From contig NC_020156.1 in assembly GCF_000332115.1 (NCBI RefSeq), forward strand, positions 1,736,001-1,800,000: 64,000 nucleotides of DNA, in the 5' to 3' direction. How positions within the stretch are numbered: position 1 is the first letter of the stretch; every line of letters begins with the position of its first letter. Below the pieces are notes generated by a model that was not told the DNA's origin, searched no databases, and worked only from the letters and a program-made list of their open reading frames with translations. The DNA is from Nonlabens dokdonensis DSW-6 (GTDB lineage: Bacteria; Bacteroidota; Bacteroidia; Flavobacteriales; Flavobacteriaceae). Made by a program: the position numbers and the translations under genes. This document shows, piece by piece, positions 1-9,112 of the stretch.

Positions 1-48
1 TGCTTTATTGCGGCCACAAAAGCTACATTCTAGTTGTTCTTTACTCAT
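1..48 (-). CDS. clpX: ATP-dependent Clp protease ATP-binding subunit ClpX, N-terminal fragment
   Basis: Only the first 16 codons lie in the window; the start codon is at 48-46 and the gene runs off the left edge. The translation MSKEQLECSFCGRNKA carries the first CxxC pair of the ClpX zinc-binding domain (CSFCGR), which in this family binds adaptors and substrates. ClpX is the AAA+ unfoldase that feeds proteins to ClpP. It sits 115 bp downstream of clpP on the same strand, the usual tig-clpP-clpX order. Identification rests on a short stretch but the zinc-finger start and the context agree. Confidence 0.85.
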   Translation of the reverse strand, partial: MSKEQLECSFCGRNKA

Positions 49-136
49 ATCTTTGTTTTGATGTCCAAGTGAACACCGATTAAAGTAGGTAGTATTCTTA
101 ATTGTTAGAATTTACTACTTTTATTTGTTGTGTTTC

Positions 137-152
137 CGCTTTCGCGAAAGCG
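137..152 (+). repeat. Palindrome copy 1, CGCTTTCGCGAAAGCG
   Basis: Lies between clpX and clpP. Flanked by TTTC on the left and AGATC on the right, the complete asymmetric context seen in several other copies. Confidence 0.95.
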
Positions 153-163
153 AGATCATTATA

Positions 164-838
164 TTAATCTCTTCTCAATACTTCATCAATCATTCCGTAC
201 TCCTTAGCCTCGTCTGCCTTCATCCAGTAATCACGATCAGAATCTGCATAGACTTTATCATAAGTTTGTTTAGAATGCTTTGCAATGATGGTATATAATT
301 CTTCTCTAAGCTTCACTACCTCGCGAGCGGTAATTTCTATATCGCTTGCCTGACCTTGCGCTCCACTAGAAACTTGATGTATCATGACACGACTATGAGG
401 TAAAGCACTACGTTTACCATCTGCTCCAGCACATAATAAAACTGCGCCCATACTTGCAGCCATACCGGTACAAATAGTTGCAACGTCTGGTTTGATAAAC
501 TGCATCGTATCGTAGATGCCTAGTCCTGCGTAAACGCTACCACCTGGCGAATTGATATATATCTGAATGTCTTTATTAGCATCTGCACTTTCTAGAAAGA
601 GCAACTGCGCTTGTATAATGTTTGCTACTTGATCATTTACTCCAGTTCCCATAAAAATGATGCGATCCATCATTAAACGAGAGAAAACATCCATAGCAAG
701 AACATTCATCTGGCGTTCTTCTATGATGTTAGGAGTCAAGTTAGTTGGGTACATGCTACCCATTATTTTATCGTAATACATGGAGTTTACTCCTTGATCT
801 TTTACGGCAAATTTTTCAAATTCTTTAGCTATATCCAT
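164..838 (-). CDS. clpP: ATP-dependent Clp protease proteolytic subunit
   Basis: Serine peptidase that forms the tetradecameric proteolytic chamber and degrades proteins unfolded by ClpX. The 224-residue product has the catalytic serine in GMAASMG (about Ser129), the histidine in MIHQ (about His154) and a plausible third residue in RDYW (about Asp203); INSPGG (about 95-100) marks the oxyanion strand. The N-terminus is about 25 residues longer than the E. coli mature form, so a propeptide or a later start is possible. It follows tig and precedes clpX on the minus strand, so one transcription unit is likely. Confidence 0.97.
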   Translation of the reverse strand: MDIAKEFEKFAVKDQGVNSMYYDKIMGSMYPTNLTPNIIEERQMNVLAMDVFSRLMMDRIIFMGTGVNDQVANIIQAQLLFLESADANKDIQIYINSPGGSVYAGLGIYDTMQFIKPDVATICTGMAASMGAVLLCAGADGKRSALPHSRVMIHQVSSGAQGQASDIEITAREVVKLREELYTIIAKHSKQTYDKVYADSDRDYWMKADEAKEYGMIDEVLRRD

Positions 839-1021
839 TTGGTAATATTACTTTTTATTGATCTAAAAAGGCGTTAACTAATTGATAAAAAAGTCAACGC
901 CTAAAGATAGCCTATACTTATTCCTTCCCAAAGGGAAGAACATTTTAAAACTGCGAGATGCAATTTTTAGATTTATTATCTATTGTTGCAATAACACAAT
1001 CAATAGAATGAGGTCATTATT

Positions 1022-2350
1022 TTAAGCGTCGTAAGCTTCTTTAATGAACTCTTCATAGGTTAATTCTTTCTTTTTAAGCTTTGCGTTTTCTTTGAAAAAC
1101 TTCAACATTTTTTCATTTTGAAGTTGCTCGCTCATACGCTTTACTTCCTCTTGGTTGCTCATGATACGAGCAACTACTTGATCTACTTCTTCATCAGTAG
1201 CGTCAGTATGACCGTATTGTGCCATTTGTGCTTTGATCATGGTGCGGGAATAGTCTTGAAGGTCTTCAAATTTAAGTTGAAGGTCTTCATTATTCTTAAC
1301 GATATTAGATTCTATCAACTGGTAACGCAACCCTTTTTCAGAGCGCTCGTATTCTGCAGCAGCTTCTTCTTCGGTTAATTCGTTTTCACCATTGTTTGCG
1401 ATCCATTTTTTAAGGAAATCGGCAGGTAAATCAAATTTTGTGTTTTCAATTAAAGATTCTGTAACGTCAGTTAGAAGTTTTTGATCAGTTTGCTGTGCAA
1501 ATTGCTTTCCAGCATCTTCACGCAACTTTTCTTTAAGTTCTTCTTCACTATTTACGGCTCCTGGACCGAATAGTTTATCGTAAAACTCTTGATTAAGCTC
1601 TGCTTTCTCACGTTCATTTACTTCAGTAATTTCAAACTGAACAGAAACGTTAAGATCTTTGGCTTTATCGTGCTCAATTTTCAGGCTGCTAGCAAGATCG
1701 TGGTCTTCGTTAAAAAGGCCTTTAGTTTTAAGTTCTAAAGTGTCTCCTACTTTAGCACCTACAAACTTCTTTAAGTTAGACTTTCCTTTGATCTTAGAGG
1801 TTGAGAAGGTAGCATCTACATTGATTTCTTCTTCATCATTTCTAAAAACACCAGTAACTTCGTCACCTTCTGCAACTTCTTTCTTTGCGATCAGTTTACC
1901 ATAGTTCTCACGTATGCGATCTATTTGATCGTTGATGGTTTTATCATCTGTTTTAATCTCGTATTGAGTAATGGCTTTTTTACCTTTTACATCAACTTCA
2001 AAATCTGGTGCAAGACCTATTTCAAATTCAAAAATAAAATCATCTTTTCCCCAGTCTATTTCTTCTTGAGCTTTAGGCAATGGATTTCCAAGTAGGTTCA
2101 AGTCCTCTTCTGTAATATAGGAGTTGAGTTTTTCTTGGATCATTTTATTGATCTCTTCTACTAATACTGGAGTACGGTATTTTTTACGAATAAGACTAGC
2201 TGGAATGTGTCCTTTTCTAAAACCTGGAATATTTGCTGTCTTGCGGTAGTCTGCTAAGATCTTATCTACTTTTTCTTGATAATCTTCTTTTGTGATTTCA
2301 AGTGTAAGAGTCGCGTTAAGCGCGTCAATGTCAGTACGTTTAATGTTCAT
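1022..2350 (-). CDS. tig: Trigger factor, ribosome-associated chaperone
   Basis: Binds the ribosome at the exit tunnel and shields nascent chains. The 442-residue protein starts with the ribosome-binding domain and carries the signature GFRKGHIP (about residues 43-50). The middle region, where an FKBP-type prolyl isomerase domain normally sits (about 150-240), is poorly conserved, as is common in Bacteroidota; whether it retains isomerase activity cannot be told from sequence alone. The C-terminal half is a charged helical chaperone domain. First gene of tig-clpP-clpX, with a 183-bp gap to clpP. Confidence 0.95.
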   Translation of the reverse strand: MNIKRTDIDALNATLTLEITKEDYQEKVDKILADYRKTANIPGFRKGHIPASLIRKKYRTPVLVEEINKMIQEKLNSYITEEDLNLLGNPLPKAQEEIDWGKDDFIFEFEIGLAPDFEVDVKGKKAITQYEIKTDDKTINDQIDRIRENYGKLIAKKEVAEGDEVTGVFRNDEEEINVDATFSTSKIKGKSNLKKFVGAKVGDTLELKTKGLFNEDHDLASSLKIEHDKAKDLNVSVQFEITEVNEREKAELNQEFYDKLFGPGAVNSEEELKEKLREDAGKQFAQQTDQKLLTDVTESLIENTKFDLPADFLKKWIANNGENELTEEEAAAEYERSEKGLRYQLIESNIVKNNEDLQLKFEDLQDYSRTMIKAQMAQYGHTDATDEEVDQVVARIMSNQEEVKRMSEQLQNEKMLKFFKENAKLKKKELTYEEFIKEAYDA

Positions 2351-2518
2351 TGAAAGACTTTTAATTACTTTTAAAATTGGCTTGCAAAATTAGTCTTTAT
2401 TTGCTTGCTATCAAAGTGATTAAAGGCTGTTCCTTTTTGAGTCGTTTATTGTTATAATTTGATTGTGATGTTGAAGATAGTTTCTGGTTTTGAGTCCATT
2501 TAAAAGTTAATCCTTAAT

Positions 2519-2866
2519 TTATCGTTCTTCCTTATCTAGCATCTTGAAAAGTACCGATCTTGCAAATGCCAAGAGCAATGAAAATATTAAGGCCCAGAAA
2601 AAGCTATTCACATCAAATCCAGATACTAACCAGTCTGCCATATAAAGAATGATGACATTTATAACGAGAAGGAATAATCCTAGAGTAACTATTGTGATTG
2701 GGAACGTGAGCACAACCAAAATAGGCCTCACTATAAAATTAAGTATAGATAATGATAAGGCTACTAAGATTGCGTTTACGTAATTAGAAGTTTCAATCCC
2801 TGGTAAGATTTCAGAAAGTCCCATTACAAGAGCTGCTGTAATAAGTAATTTGATTATAAATTTCAT
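2519..2866 (-). CDS. Phage holin family IV / YvlD-like membrane protein
   Basis: Small integral membrane protein of 115 residues with about four hydrophobic segments (roughly 4-20, 28-47, 50-75, 85-105). The pattern NFIVRPILVVLTFPITIVT matches the YvlD/phage-holin-superfamily-IV group (typical length 110-120), which is chromosomal in many bacteria. The name is historical; no lysis function is implied and the role is unknown. It stands alone between tig and the SGNH lipoprotein, all on the minus strand with gaps of 80-170 bp. Confidence 0.75.
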   Translation of the reverse strand: MKFIIKLLITAALVMGLSEILPGIETSNYVNAILVALSLSILNFIVRPILVVLTFPITIVTLGLFLLVINVIILYMADWLVSGFDVNSFFWALIFSLLLAFARSVLFKMLDKEER

Positions 2867-2944
2867 CGCGACGATTTTATGTAAAAATAAAAAAATCTGC
2901 TATAGATAACTCCATAGCAGATTTAATATTGAATTAGTTCTTAA

Positions 2945-4546
2945 TTATTGAACTTGATCACTCAATTGAATGGTAGAGTATGCTCCTATATCTACCGTAG
3001 GAAGTGTAGAACCATATTTACTATTAATAGCTTCAATGATCACATTTGCAGTAAAGGCATAACCTCTAGCTGTAGGGTGAACACCATCAAGAGAAAAACC
3101 ACCACCAGTAGCGTAAGTAGAAGTTAAAACTCCACCGTTGAATGGCACACCAGTTGATGCAACTTCTGCTAGAGCACTACGTGCATCTACAAAGGCAAGA
3201 TCGTTTGCTATTGCAAGTGCTTCGATTGTAGAGTTGTAAGCTGTTTGAGCAGCGCTTATTCTGTTTTGCTCATCTGGAGTAAGAACCCATCTGTCTTCTA
3301 AAGGGAAAGTTACACCATTTACAGAAAGTTGTCCAGCTGTTGCAGCATCTAATCCAGCTCCTGTTAGTTGTGCAAAACGAGTAGCGTTTAGTTCACCTAT
3401 AACTGTTTGACTTGTAAAAGTTAAAAGATCATTTGCATTAGCTTGTCTTGCCTGACCAAACTGCTGTCCAAATAAAGTTGCAGTAGGTGCAGGAACTCCA
3501 CCACCTATAAGAACCTGTGTCAGTTGAGCAGATAAATCAGTTAAAGATTCATCTCTAATAACTACTGCGCTTGCGCCAGTACTTGAAAATGTGATAGCTC
3601 TTTCTGGAACACCTAAGAATGCAAAAGCTTGATTTAATGGAGCAAATTGTGCGTTTAATGCAGGTATTTGTGGACCAAAAGATGGATTTGCAGGACTTAA
3701 CGGAGCAAAAGGAACTGTTGTAAAAAACGGAATAGAAGTTACATCAGGAATGTTAACTAATGCACCTTTGGCGCCATTAGCAGTAAGCCCAGCAACTAGT
3801 TGTTGATATACACCACCGAAAACATTGTTGTTTGTAATACTATTATTTCCTTGAGTGGCAGGATTTACATTTCCTGTCTCATTGTTATCTACACCATCGC
3901 CACCATTAGTAGCATATCCTAAAATATCGTTATTACCTATCCATAAAGTAAAGAACGATCCATCAGCGGCAGCAGCATCACCTATTACTGTTGAAGATTC
4001 TGAGCTAGAAAAACGAGCATAATAAGGGTTTGCACTACCTACTGCTACTCCTGCAAGAGAACCATAATTAGGCGCAGCAAGGTGAAATACTCGTGCACCT
4101 GGGACTCCAAAATTATTTAAAGGTCCAGTTACTTTATTTGTAATATCAGTTGTAGGTGCTGCACCTGTAAAAACAGCAGGTCCTGCAGGGTTACCCATGC
4201 CGTCTGAAGCCAATACAAATTTGTTAGGCAAAATTTGAACACCAGCAGCTAGCAAGCCACCTGTATTGTCATTTACTAACGGTTGATTGAATTCTCCGCC
4301 TCCAGCAAGTTGCATTTGACCTGCAATAATGTTTGGGTATGAATTTAACTGCCCGTCTAAATATAGAGCACCATCAGCATAACCAGCAGTTAGCGAGTTT
4401 CCAACAGTAACATATTTAGTAAAGTCTGCTTCTCCAGAGGTGTAAACTCCACCATCTTCTATTGAATTCTCAAACTCTTCGTCACAACTCACTACGGCAA
4501 CACTTGCCAGAAAGAGAGCTATTAATTTTATATTTAATTTTTTCAT
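2945..4546 (-). CDS. SGNH/GDSL-type lipoprotein hydrolase
   Basis: The 533-residue protein starts with a lipoprotein signal (lipobox AVVSC, Cys about 21), so it is probably anchored in the outer membrane. SGNH hydrolase blocks are visible: VGNSLTAGY (block I with the nucleophile serine), WIGNNDIL (block III, GxND) and LDGVHPTARGY near the C-terminus (block V, DxxH). The family cleaves esters of lipids or acylated glycans; the substrate here is unknown. The long middle part is rich in Ala, Gly and Asn. It begins 13 bp after the FadL-type porin ends, so hydrolysis and uptake of a lipid-like substrate may be coupled (inference). Confidence 0.85.
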   Translation of the reverse strand: MKKLNIKLIALFLASVAVVSCDEEFENSIEDGGVYTSGEADFTKYVTVGNSLTAGYADGALYLDGQLNSYPNIIAGQMQLAGGGEFNQPLVNDNTGGLLAAGVQILPNKFVLASDGMGNPAGPAVFTGAAPTTDITNKVTGPLNNFGVPGARVFHLAAPNYGSLAGVAVGSANPYYARFSSSESSTVIGDAAAADGSFFTLWIGNNDILGYATNGGDGVDNNETGNVNPATQGNNSITNNNVFGGVYQQLVAGLTANGAKGALVNIPDVTSIPFFTTVPFAPLSPANPSFGPQIPALNAQFAPLNQAFAFLGVPERAITFSSTGASAVVIRDESLTDLSAQLTQVLIGGGVPAPTATLFGQQFGQARQANANDLLTFTSQTVIGELNATRFAQLTGAGLDAATAGQLSVNGVTFPLEDRWVLTPDEQNRISAAQTAYNSTIEALAIANDLAFVDARSALAEVASTGVPFNGGVLTSTYATGGGFSLDGVHPTARGYAFTANVIIEAINSKYGSTLPTVDIGAYSTIQLSDQVQ

Positions 4547-4558
4547 CTTTTTAATTTT

Positions 4559-5821
4559 TTACATGCTATAAGTTAGACCTAATCCGGCAATAAATGCTGA
4601 CGACTTGTAAGTTCCTTCAAAAGGAGCAGCCACAGGAGAACCTGTATCAAAGTAAAAGTCATAAGATTCTGTTACTTCTTGGAACTGTAAGAAAAGTAAT
4701 GAACCATCTATAGATAACTTAGGAGTTACTAAATATGATAAACCAAATGTATATCCGTCAGAATCGTTACGAGGAGTTTCTGGCGCAAAATAGCCTGATT
4801 GTACTGGAGACTCATCAAAGTAATAACCAGCTCTCACCGTTAATTTATCAGTTGCCGCATATTGAGCTCCAAATCTATAAGTAGAAGCATCTTTATAGTT
4901 TCTAGGATTAATAGAAGTTGCGCCATTTCCGAATTCTAGATCAAGACTGTTGTACTCACTCCATAAAGCTCTGTTGTAATCAAAAGCAAGAAGTAATTTA
5001 TCATCTAGTAGTTTGTAACTAACACCTAAGGTAAGTTCAGCAGGAAGAGGCAATGTTGCTGTAAAACTTGTTTGACCATTAGAAGGAGTTAGTGAGCTAT
5101 TAGGAAAATTAGAAAAAGTTGCTGTTCCTTCAGTACTTTCAATATCAATTAAAGAACGGTAGTTAAATCCTAAGGTAAACTTATCTGTAGGCGTAAACAT
5201 TATTCCTGCACTCCATCCCCATGCGGTTACACCAGAATCTTCAATGCCTATATTAGAACGATTACCTTCCTCATCAGTAAGTGTCCTACTGGCGTTTCTA
5301 TTAAAAGAAACACCTCCTATAGCAAGGATAGGTCCACCACCTATACTAACACTATCAAATAATTGATAAGATAAAGTAGGCTGTATAAAGATAGCACTCA
5401 ATTCGATCTCGTTTACTAAGTGTGAACCAGACCAGTCTGTAGGCCAGGTTACATTACTTCCATAAGGTGTGTAAACACCTAAACCAACTGCAAAATCCTC
5501 AGTTACTTTGTACGTAGCATATAAATAAACAGGTGTTCCTGTCGGGCTGTCTGTTTCAGAAAAAGTTCCGAAGTCTTCATTTTGAAATTTTACATCAGAA
5601 AAAACACCAAATCCTCCTGCACTTATGTTCAATTTATTTTCTAAATGAACGATTCCAGCTGGGTTGAAGAATAGGATGTCTGCACTGTTAACAACGGCAA
5701 CACCAGTGTGTCCCATAGCTAATTGCTTGTTACTTTGTGTACTAACACGATAACCACCAGCATATGCAAATGTAGAAATCAAACAGAGCACAACAAAAAC
5801 TTTTATTTTATTCATAATCAA
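4559..5821 (-). CDS. OmpP1/FadL family outer-membrane transporter
   Basis: Predicted 14-strand beta-barrel for hydrophobic substrates such as long-chain fatty acids. The 420-residue product has a signal peptide ending in AYA and the family hallmark region just after it: a conserved Asn-Pro-Ala near residue 50 (FFNPAGI). Alternating barrel strands and a C-terminal strand ending in GLTYSM follow. A second in-frame ATG two codons downstream could be the real start. It precedes the SGNH lipoprotein by 13 bp and they are probably co-transcribed. Confidence 0.88.
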   Translation of the reverse strand: MIMNKIKVFVVLCLISTFAYAGGYRVSTQSNKQLAMGHTGVAVVNSADILFFNPAGIVHLENKLNISAGGFGVFSDVKFQNEDFGTFSETDSPTGTPVYLYATYKVTEDFAVGLGVYTPYGSNVTWPTDWSGSHLVNEIELSAIFIQPTLSYQLFDSVSIGGGPILAIGGVSFNRNASRTLTDEEGNRSNIGIEDSGVTAWGWSAGIMFTPTDKFTLGFNYRSLIDIESTEGTATFSNFPNSSLTPSNGQTSFTATLPLPAELTLGVSYKLLDDKLLLAFDYNRALWSEYNSLDLEFGNGATSINPRNYKDASTYRFGAQYAATDKLTVRAGYYFDESPVQSGYFAPETPRNDSDGYTFGLSYLVTPKLSIDGSLLFLQFQEVTESYDFYFDTGSPVAAPFEGTYKSSAFIAGLGLTYSM

Positions 5822-5918
5822 GGTTTTGAGGTATATATAAGGTTTATATGCGTCAAATTTAATATTTAATTCATATTACGCAAGCGTTTTCGTTATTATT
5901 ATGCTTGCATAACAACTG

Positions 5919-6680
5919 TTATTTTATGAAATTCGTAACAATTGTTAAAAATTCTTGAGGTTTCTCTGCATGAAGCCAGTGTCCAGCACCTTCAATGGTT
6001 TTTAATTCCGCTTTCGCGAAAGCGTGCTCAATAACCATTAAATCGTTATCTAAAATATATCCAGAATTGCCGCCTCTTATGAAAAGAGTAGGAGTAGTGA
6101 TTTGGTTTTCAATTTTTTGATGTGTTCCTACTCGATCTTGAGCGTCACCAAGAACTTTTAAATTGAACCTCCATCCATACTTCTTTTTATCTACTCGGTA
6201 TAAGCTTTTTAATAAAAACTGACGTGTGCCAAAATCTGGAATCACTTTTTCTAGCATTTCATCGGCATCATTGCGAGAAGAGACTTGATCAAAATTAATA
6301 CTACGTAAACCATTTATAATGTCACTGTGGTGTGGTGCGTACTCTTTAGGGGCAATGTCTGCAATGATTAGCTTTTCTAGATAGGAACTGTAGAGACTCG
6401 CAAATTGCATCGCTACTTTCCCACCCATACTATGGCCTAAAAGGACGATATTTTCTAATTGATGTGCATCGCAATATTCTTTTATATCTTGAGCCATGAT
6501 TGCATAATCAAACGTATCACTGTGAAGGCTACGACCATGATTGCGCTGGTCTATAAGGTGCACTTGGAAGTCCATTTCACTCCATTTGCGCCCTAAGGTT
6601 TTCCAATTGTCTGCCATTCCTAGAAATCCGTGAAGGATGAGAAAAGGTTGTCCTTCTCCTAAAATAATTGAATGTAGCAT
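5919..6680 (-). CDS. Alpha/beta-fold hydrolase (YbfF-like esterase)
   Basis: A 253-residue soluble hydrolase. Visible are the HGFLG oxyanion motif (about 18-22), the nucleophile elbow GHSMGG (about 82-87) and the C-terminal catalytic histidine in GAGHWLH. Domain length and motif spacing fit the YbfF/acyl-CoA esterase group, but substrate cannot be assigned. The start codon shares one base with the pdxJ stop, so the two are translationally coupled. Palindrome copy 2 lies inside the gene and encodes the peptide AFAKA just before the last acid/His block. Confidence 0.85.
   Translation of the reverse strand: MLHSIILGEGQPFLILHGFLGMADNWKTLGRKWSEMDFQVHLIDQRNHGRSLHSDTFDYAIMAQDIKEYCDAHQLENIVLLGHSMGGKVAMQFASLYSSYLEKLIIADIAPKEYAPHHSDIINGLRSINFDQVSSRNDADEMLEKVIPDFGTRQFLLKSLYRVDKKKYGWRFNLKVLGDAQDRVGTHQKIENQITTPTLFIRGGNSGYILDNDLMVIEHAFAKAELKTIEGAGHWLHAEKPQEFLTIVTNFIK
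6009..6024 (+). repeat. Palindrome copy 2, inside the hydrolase gene
   Basis: Read on the coding (minus) strand it encodes H-AFAKA-E. Left flank TTC present, right flank TGCTC diverges. Confidence 0.95.
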
Positions 6681-7393
6681 TACACTAATTTTGCTTTATA
6701 CATATTAACAACGTTTTCTAAACCTAGGTACAAACTCTCTGATATCAATGCATGACCTATAGAGACTTCTAATAAGTTAGGTATTTGCTTATTAAAATAT
6801 TGAATGTTTTCTAGTGATAGATCGTGCCCAGCGTTGATCCCTAAACCTAACTCGTTTGCTTTTTGGGCAGCAAGAATATAAGGTTGTATTGCGGCTTCTT
6901 TATCGCTGCTGTAATTGCTAGCAAAATCTTCGGTATATAATTCAATACGATCTACACCTGTTTTTGCAGCGCCTTCAATTATCGCTATAACTGGATCAAC
7001 AAATATACTAGTGCGTATACCTTGATCTTTAAAATGTTTAACGATGTCAGAAAGGAAATCTTTGTGCTTTAAAGTATCCCAGCCTGCATTAGAAGTAAGT
7101 GCATCTGGCCCATCAGGCACTAAGGTTACCTGAGCGGGCTTCACTTCGTCTACAAGTTTGATAAAACTTTCAATAGGGTTTCCTTCTATATTAAGTTCGG
7201 TTTGTACTACCTTTTTAAGGTCTCTTGCATCTTGATATTTGATGTGACGTTCGTCAGGCCTAGGATGAATGGTAATACCTTGAGCACCGAATCTTTCTAA
7301 ATCTATCGCAACCTTTAAAAGATTAGGAACATCGCCACCTCTAGAATTACGTAGGGTAGCTATTTTGTTGACATTTACACTTAAAATCGCCAT
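6680..7393 (-). CDS. pdxJ: Pyridoxine 5'-phosphate synthase
   Basis: Condenses 1-deoxyxylulose 5-phosphate with 3-amino-2-oxopropyl phosphate in the DXP-dependent vitamin B6 pathway. The 237-residue TIM-barrel protein begins [16 protein letters not shown] and has the conserved [12 protein letters not shown] (about 40-51) and NAGHDL near residue 190, all typical of PdxJ. Length is normal. It overlaps the downstream hydrolase by one base and is divergent to the CBS-domain gene, with the promoter presumably in the 85-bp gap. Confidence 0.96.
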   Translation of the reverse strand: MAILSVNVNKIATLRNSRGGDVPNLLKVAIDLERFGAQGITIHPRPDERHIKYQDARDLKKVVQTELNIEGNPIESFIKLVDEVKPAQVTLVPDGPDALTSNAGWDTLKHKDFLSDIVKHFKDQGIRTSIFVDPVIAIIEGAAKTGVDRIELYTEDFASNYSSDKEAAIQPYILAAQKANELGLGINAGHDLSLENIQYFNKQIPNLLEVSIGHALISESLYLGLENVVNMYKAKLV

Positions 7394-7478
7394 AATATCT
7401 TTTTATTTTCAAAAATACGAAGGAATTCAACAGAGGCATAAGTCAAGAATTGATTAATTTGCAATAAAAATTGCATTC

Positions 7479-8135
7479 ATGAATATTCATCAGTTCATTA
7501 TTAATGATGTAGAGCCTTTAGTCATTTCATCTCAAATATCGAGAGCTCAAGAAATTTTCTCTCAGCTCACTTATTCTCATCTACCTATTGTAGAAGACGA
7601 TATCTACGTAGGATGTCTTTCAGAAAATGATGCTCATTGCTTTGAGTCCGATCAAGTTTTAGAAACAGTTAAGTATTCTTACAACTCCTTTTTTGTAAAG
7701 GAGAATACGCACTGGTTAGATGTATTAGAAGCTTTTGCGCAGCATCAAAGTAATATTATGCCAGTTTTAAGTCAGGATAATAAATATCTAGGTTATTACG
7801 AGCTTAAAGATATTATGGAGTTGTTCAATGACGCTCCTTTTATGTATGAATCTGGAGCTGTTGTTGTGGTTCAAAAAGGGAATACAGATTATAGTTTTAG
7901 TGAAATAGCTCAAATTGTGGAGTCTAACGATTCTAAAATGTTTGGTTGTTTTATAAGTGCTCATAAAGATCATTTAACTGAGATAACCCTTAAGCTTAGT
8001 CCACAAAACTTAAATGGAGTGCTGCAAACTTTTAGAAGGTACAGCTATGAAATTGTAAGCGCAGCAGAAGAAGATTCCTATTTGGATACCTTAAAAGAAC
8101 GCTCTGACTATTTGAATAAATACTTAAACATATAG
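7479..8135 (+). CDS. CBS-domain protein (AcuB-like)
   Basis: The 218-residue protein has two CBS repeats in the first ~125 residues (SHLPIVEDDIYVGCLSEND and the second around NIMPVLSQDNKYLGYYELK) and an ACT-like C-terminal part (about 135-200). CBS pairs usually sense adenosyl nucleotides or NAD-type ligands. It ends directly where nadK begins, with no gap, suggesting a regulatory role linked to NAD(P) or adenylate status (inference). Confidence 0.75.
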   Translation: MNIHQFIINDVEPLVISSQISRAQEIFSQLTYSHLPIVEDDIYVGCLSENDAHCFESDQVLETVKYSYNSFFVKENTHWLDVLEAFAQHQSNIMPVLSQDNKYLGYYELKDIMELFNDAPFMYESGAVVVVQKGNTDYSFSEIAQIVESNDSKMFGCFISAHKDHLTEITLKLSPQNLNGVLQTFRRYSYEIVSAAEEDSYLDTLKERSDYLNKYLNI

Positions 8136-9011
8136 ATGAAAAAGATCGCTATTTATGGGCAGTATTTGCACGATGATACGGTTAATACTTGTAAAGAGTT
8201 AATTCATTTGCTCCAAAAAAAAGGATGCGAGACACTTATAGAATCTAGTTTTCATGAGTTGTTGAAGGAAGAGAACATTGCTATGCAATTAAAATCTTTT
8301 CATACATTAGATAAATCTTATGATTTACTCATCAGTCTAGGCGGTGATGGAACTGTTCTCAGAGCTGTAGCTTACATCGGTAAAGTGAATATACCTGTTA
8401 TAGGAATCAATACCGGCAGGCTAGGATTTCTCGCTACGTTAAATAAAGATAAACTTACAGAAGCTATTGATGCGTTATATAAGGGTTCTTATACTCTTAG
8501 CAAACGTAGCTTGATTACGCTCAGTTCTTCGGTTGGAGAGCATCATAACTCGCCGCATAACTTTGCTCTTAACGAGGTGACAGTAAGCAGGATGAATACA
8601 ACAAGTATGATTCAGATTGAGACACGACTCAATAATGAACTGTTAACTAGTTATTGGGCAGATGGATTAATAATTTCTACACCTACCGGTTCTACTGGTT
8701 ATAGTTTAAGTTGTGGTGGTCCTGTTATATCTCCAGATACTACAGCATTTGTTATTACACCTATTGCTCCACATAACCTCAATGCAAGACCACTTGTAAT
8801 ACCAGATCATACTGAAATAATAATCAAAGTAAGTGGTAGGGAAGAGGAGTTTCTTACTTCCTTAGATAATCGTATTGCATCCTATCCTAATGAAACTATT
8901 CTCACTCTTAAAAAAGCAGATTTCACTATTGATCTCGTAGAGCTGCAAGGTCAGAGTTTTATTAAAACCATAAGAGAAAAACTTCTTTGGGGAGAAGATA
9001 AACGCAATTAA
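8136..9011 (+). CDS. nadK: NAD kinase
   Basis: Phosphorylates NAD to NADP. The 291-residue protein shows the GGDGT motif (about 69-73), the NE motif (about 146-147) and the glycine-rich region STPTGSTGYSLSCGGP (about 180-195). Length fits the bacterial family. The ATG follows the CBS-gene stop immediately, so translational coupling is likely. A 101-bp gap with a -7 promoter element separates it from the DUF6089 gene. Confidence 0.96.
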   Translation: MKKIAIYGQYLHDDTVNTCKELIHLLQKKGCETLIESSFHELLKEENIAMQLKSFHTLDKSYDLLISLGGDGTVLRAVAYIGKVNIPVIGINTGRLGFLATLNKDKLTEAIDALYKGSYTLSKRSLITLSSSVGEHHNSPHNFALNEVTVSRMNTTSMIQIETRLNNELLTSYWADGLIISTPTGSTGYSLSCGGPVISPDTTAFVITPIAPHNLNARPLVIPDHTEIIIKVSGREEEFLTSLDNRIASYPNETILTLKKADFTIDLVELQGQSFIKTIREKLLWGEDKRN

Positions 9012-9087
9012 ACAATAAAATCAGCCTTTACTTGTTTTCAATACTACAATCGAGCATGTAAACCTCATGCTGGGTAAAGAGAATTGT

Positions 9088-9095
9088 TATATTTG
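9088..9095 (+). promoter_or_regulatory. Candidate -7 element TATATTTG upstream of the DUF6089 gene
   Basis: Matches the Bacteroidota -7 consensus TAnnTTTG and would put the transcript start about 10-15 bases before the ATG at 9113. No convincing -33 TTG at standard spacing was seen. Confidence 0.35.
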
Positions 9096-9112
9096 CACGT
9101 TTTAAAATTTCC

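Noticed and set aside
1118..1378. Open frame on the plus strand inside tig
   Set aside because: Lies opposite a conserved gene; no family features, and codon pattern is that of a shadow.
2519..2866. Prophage signal from the holin-like name
   Set aside because: The YvlD-type family is chromosomal, and no other phage gene is nearby.
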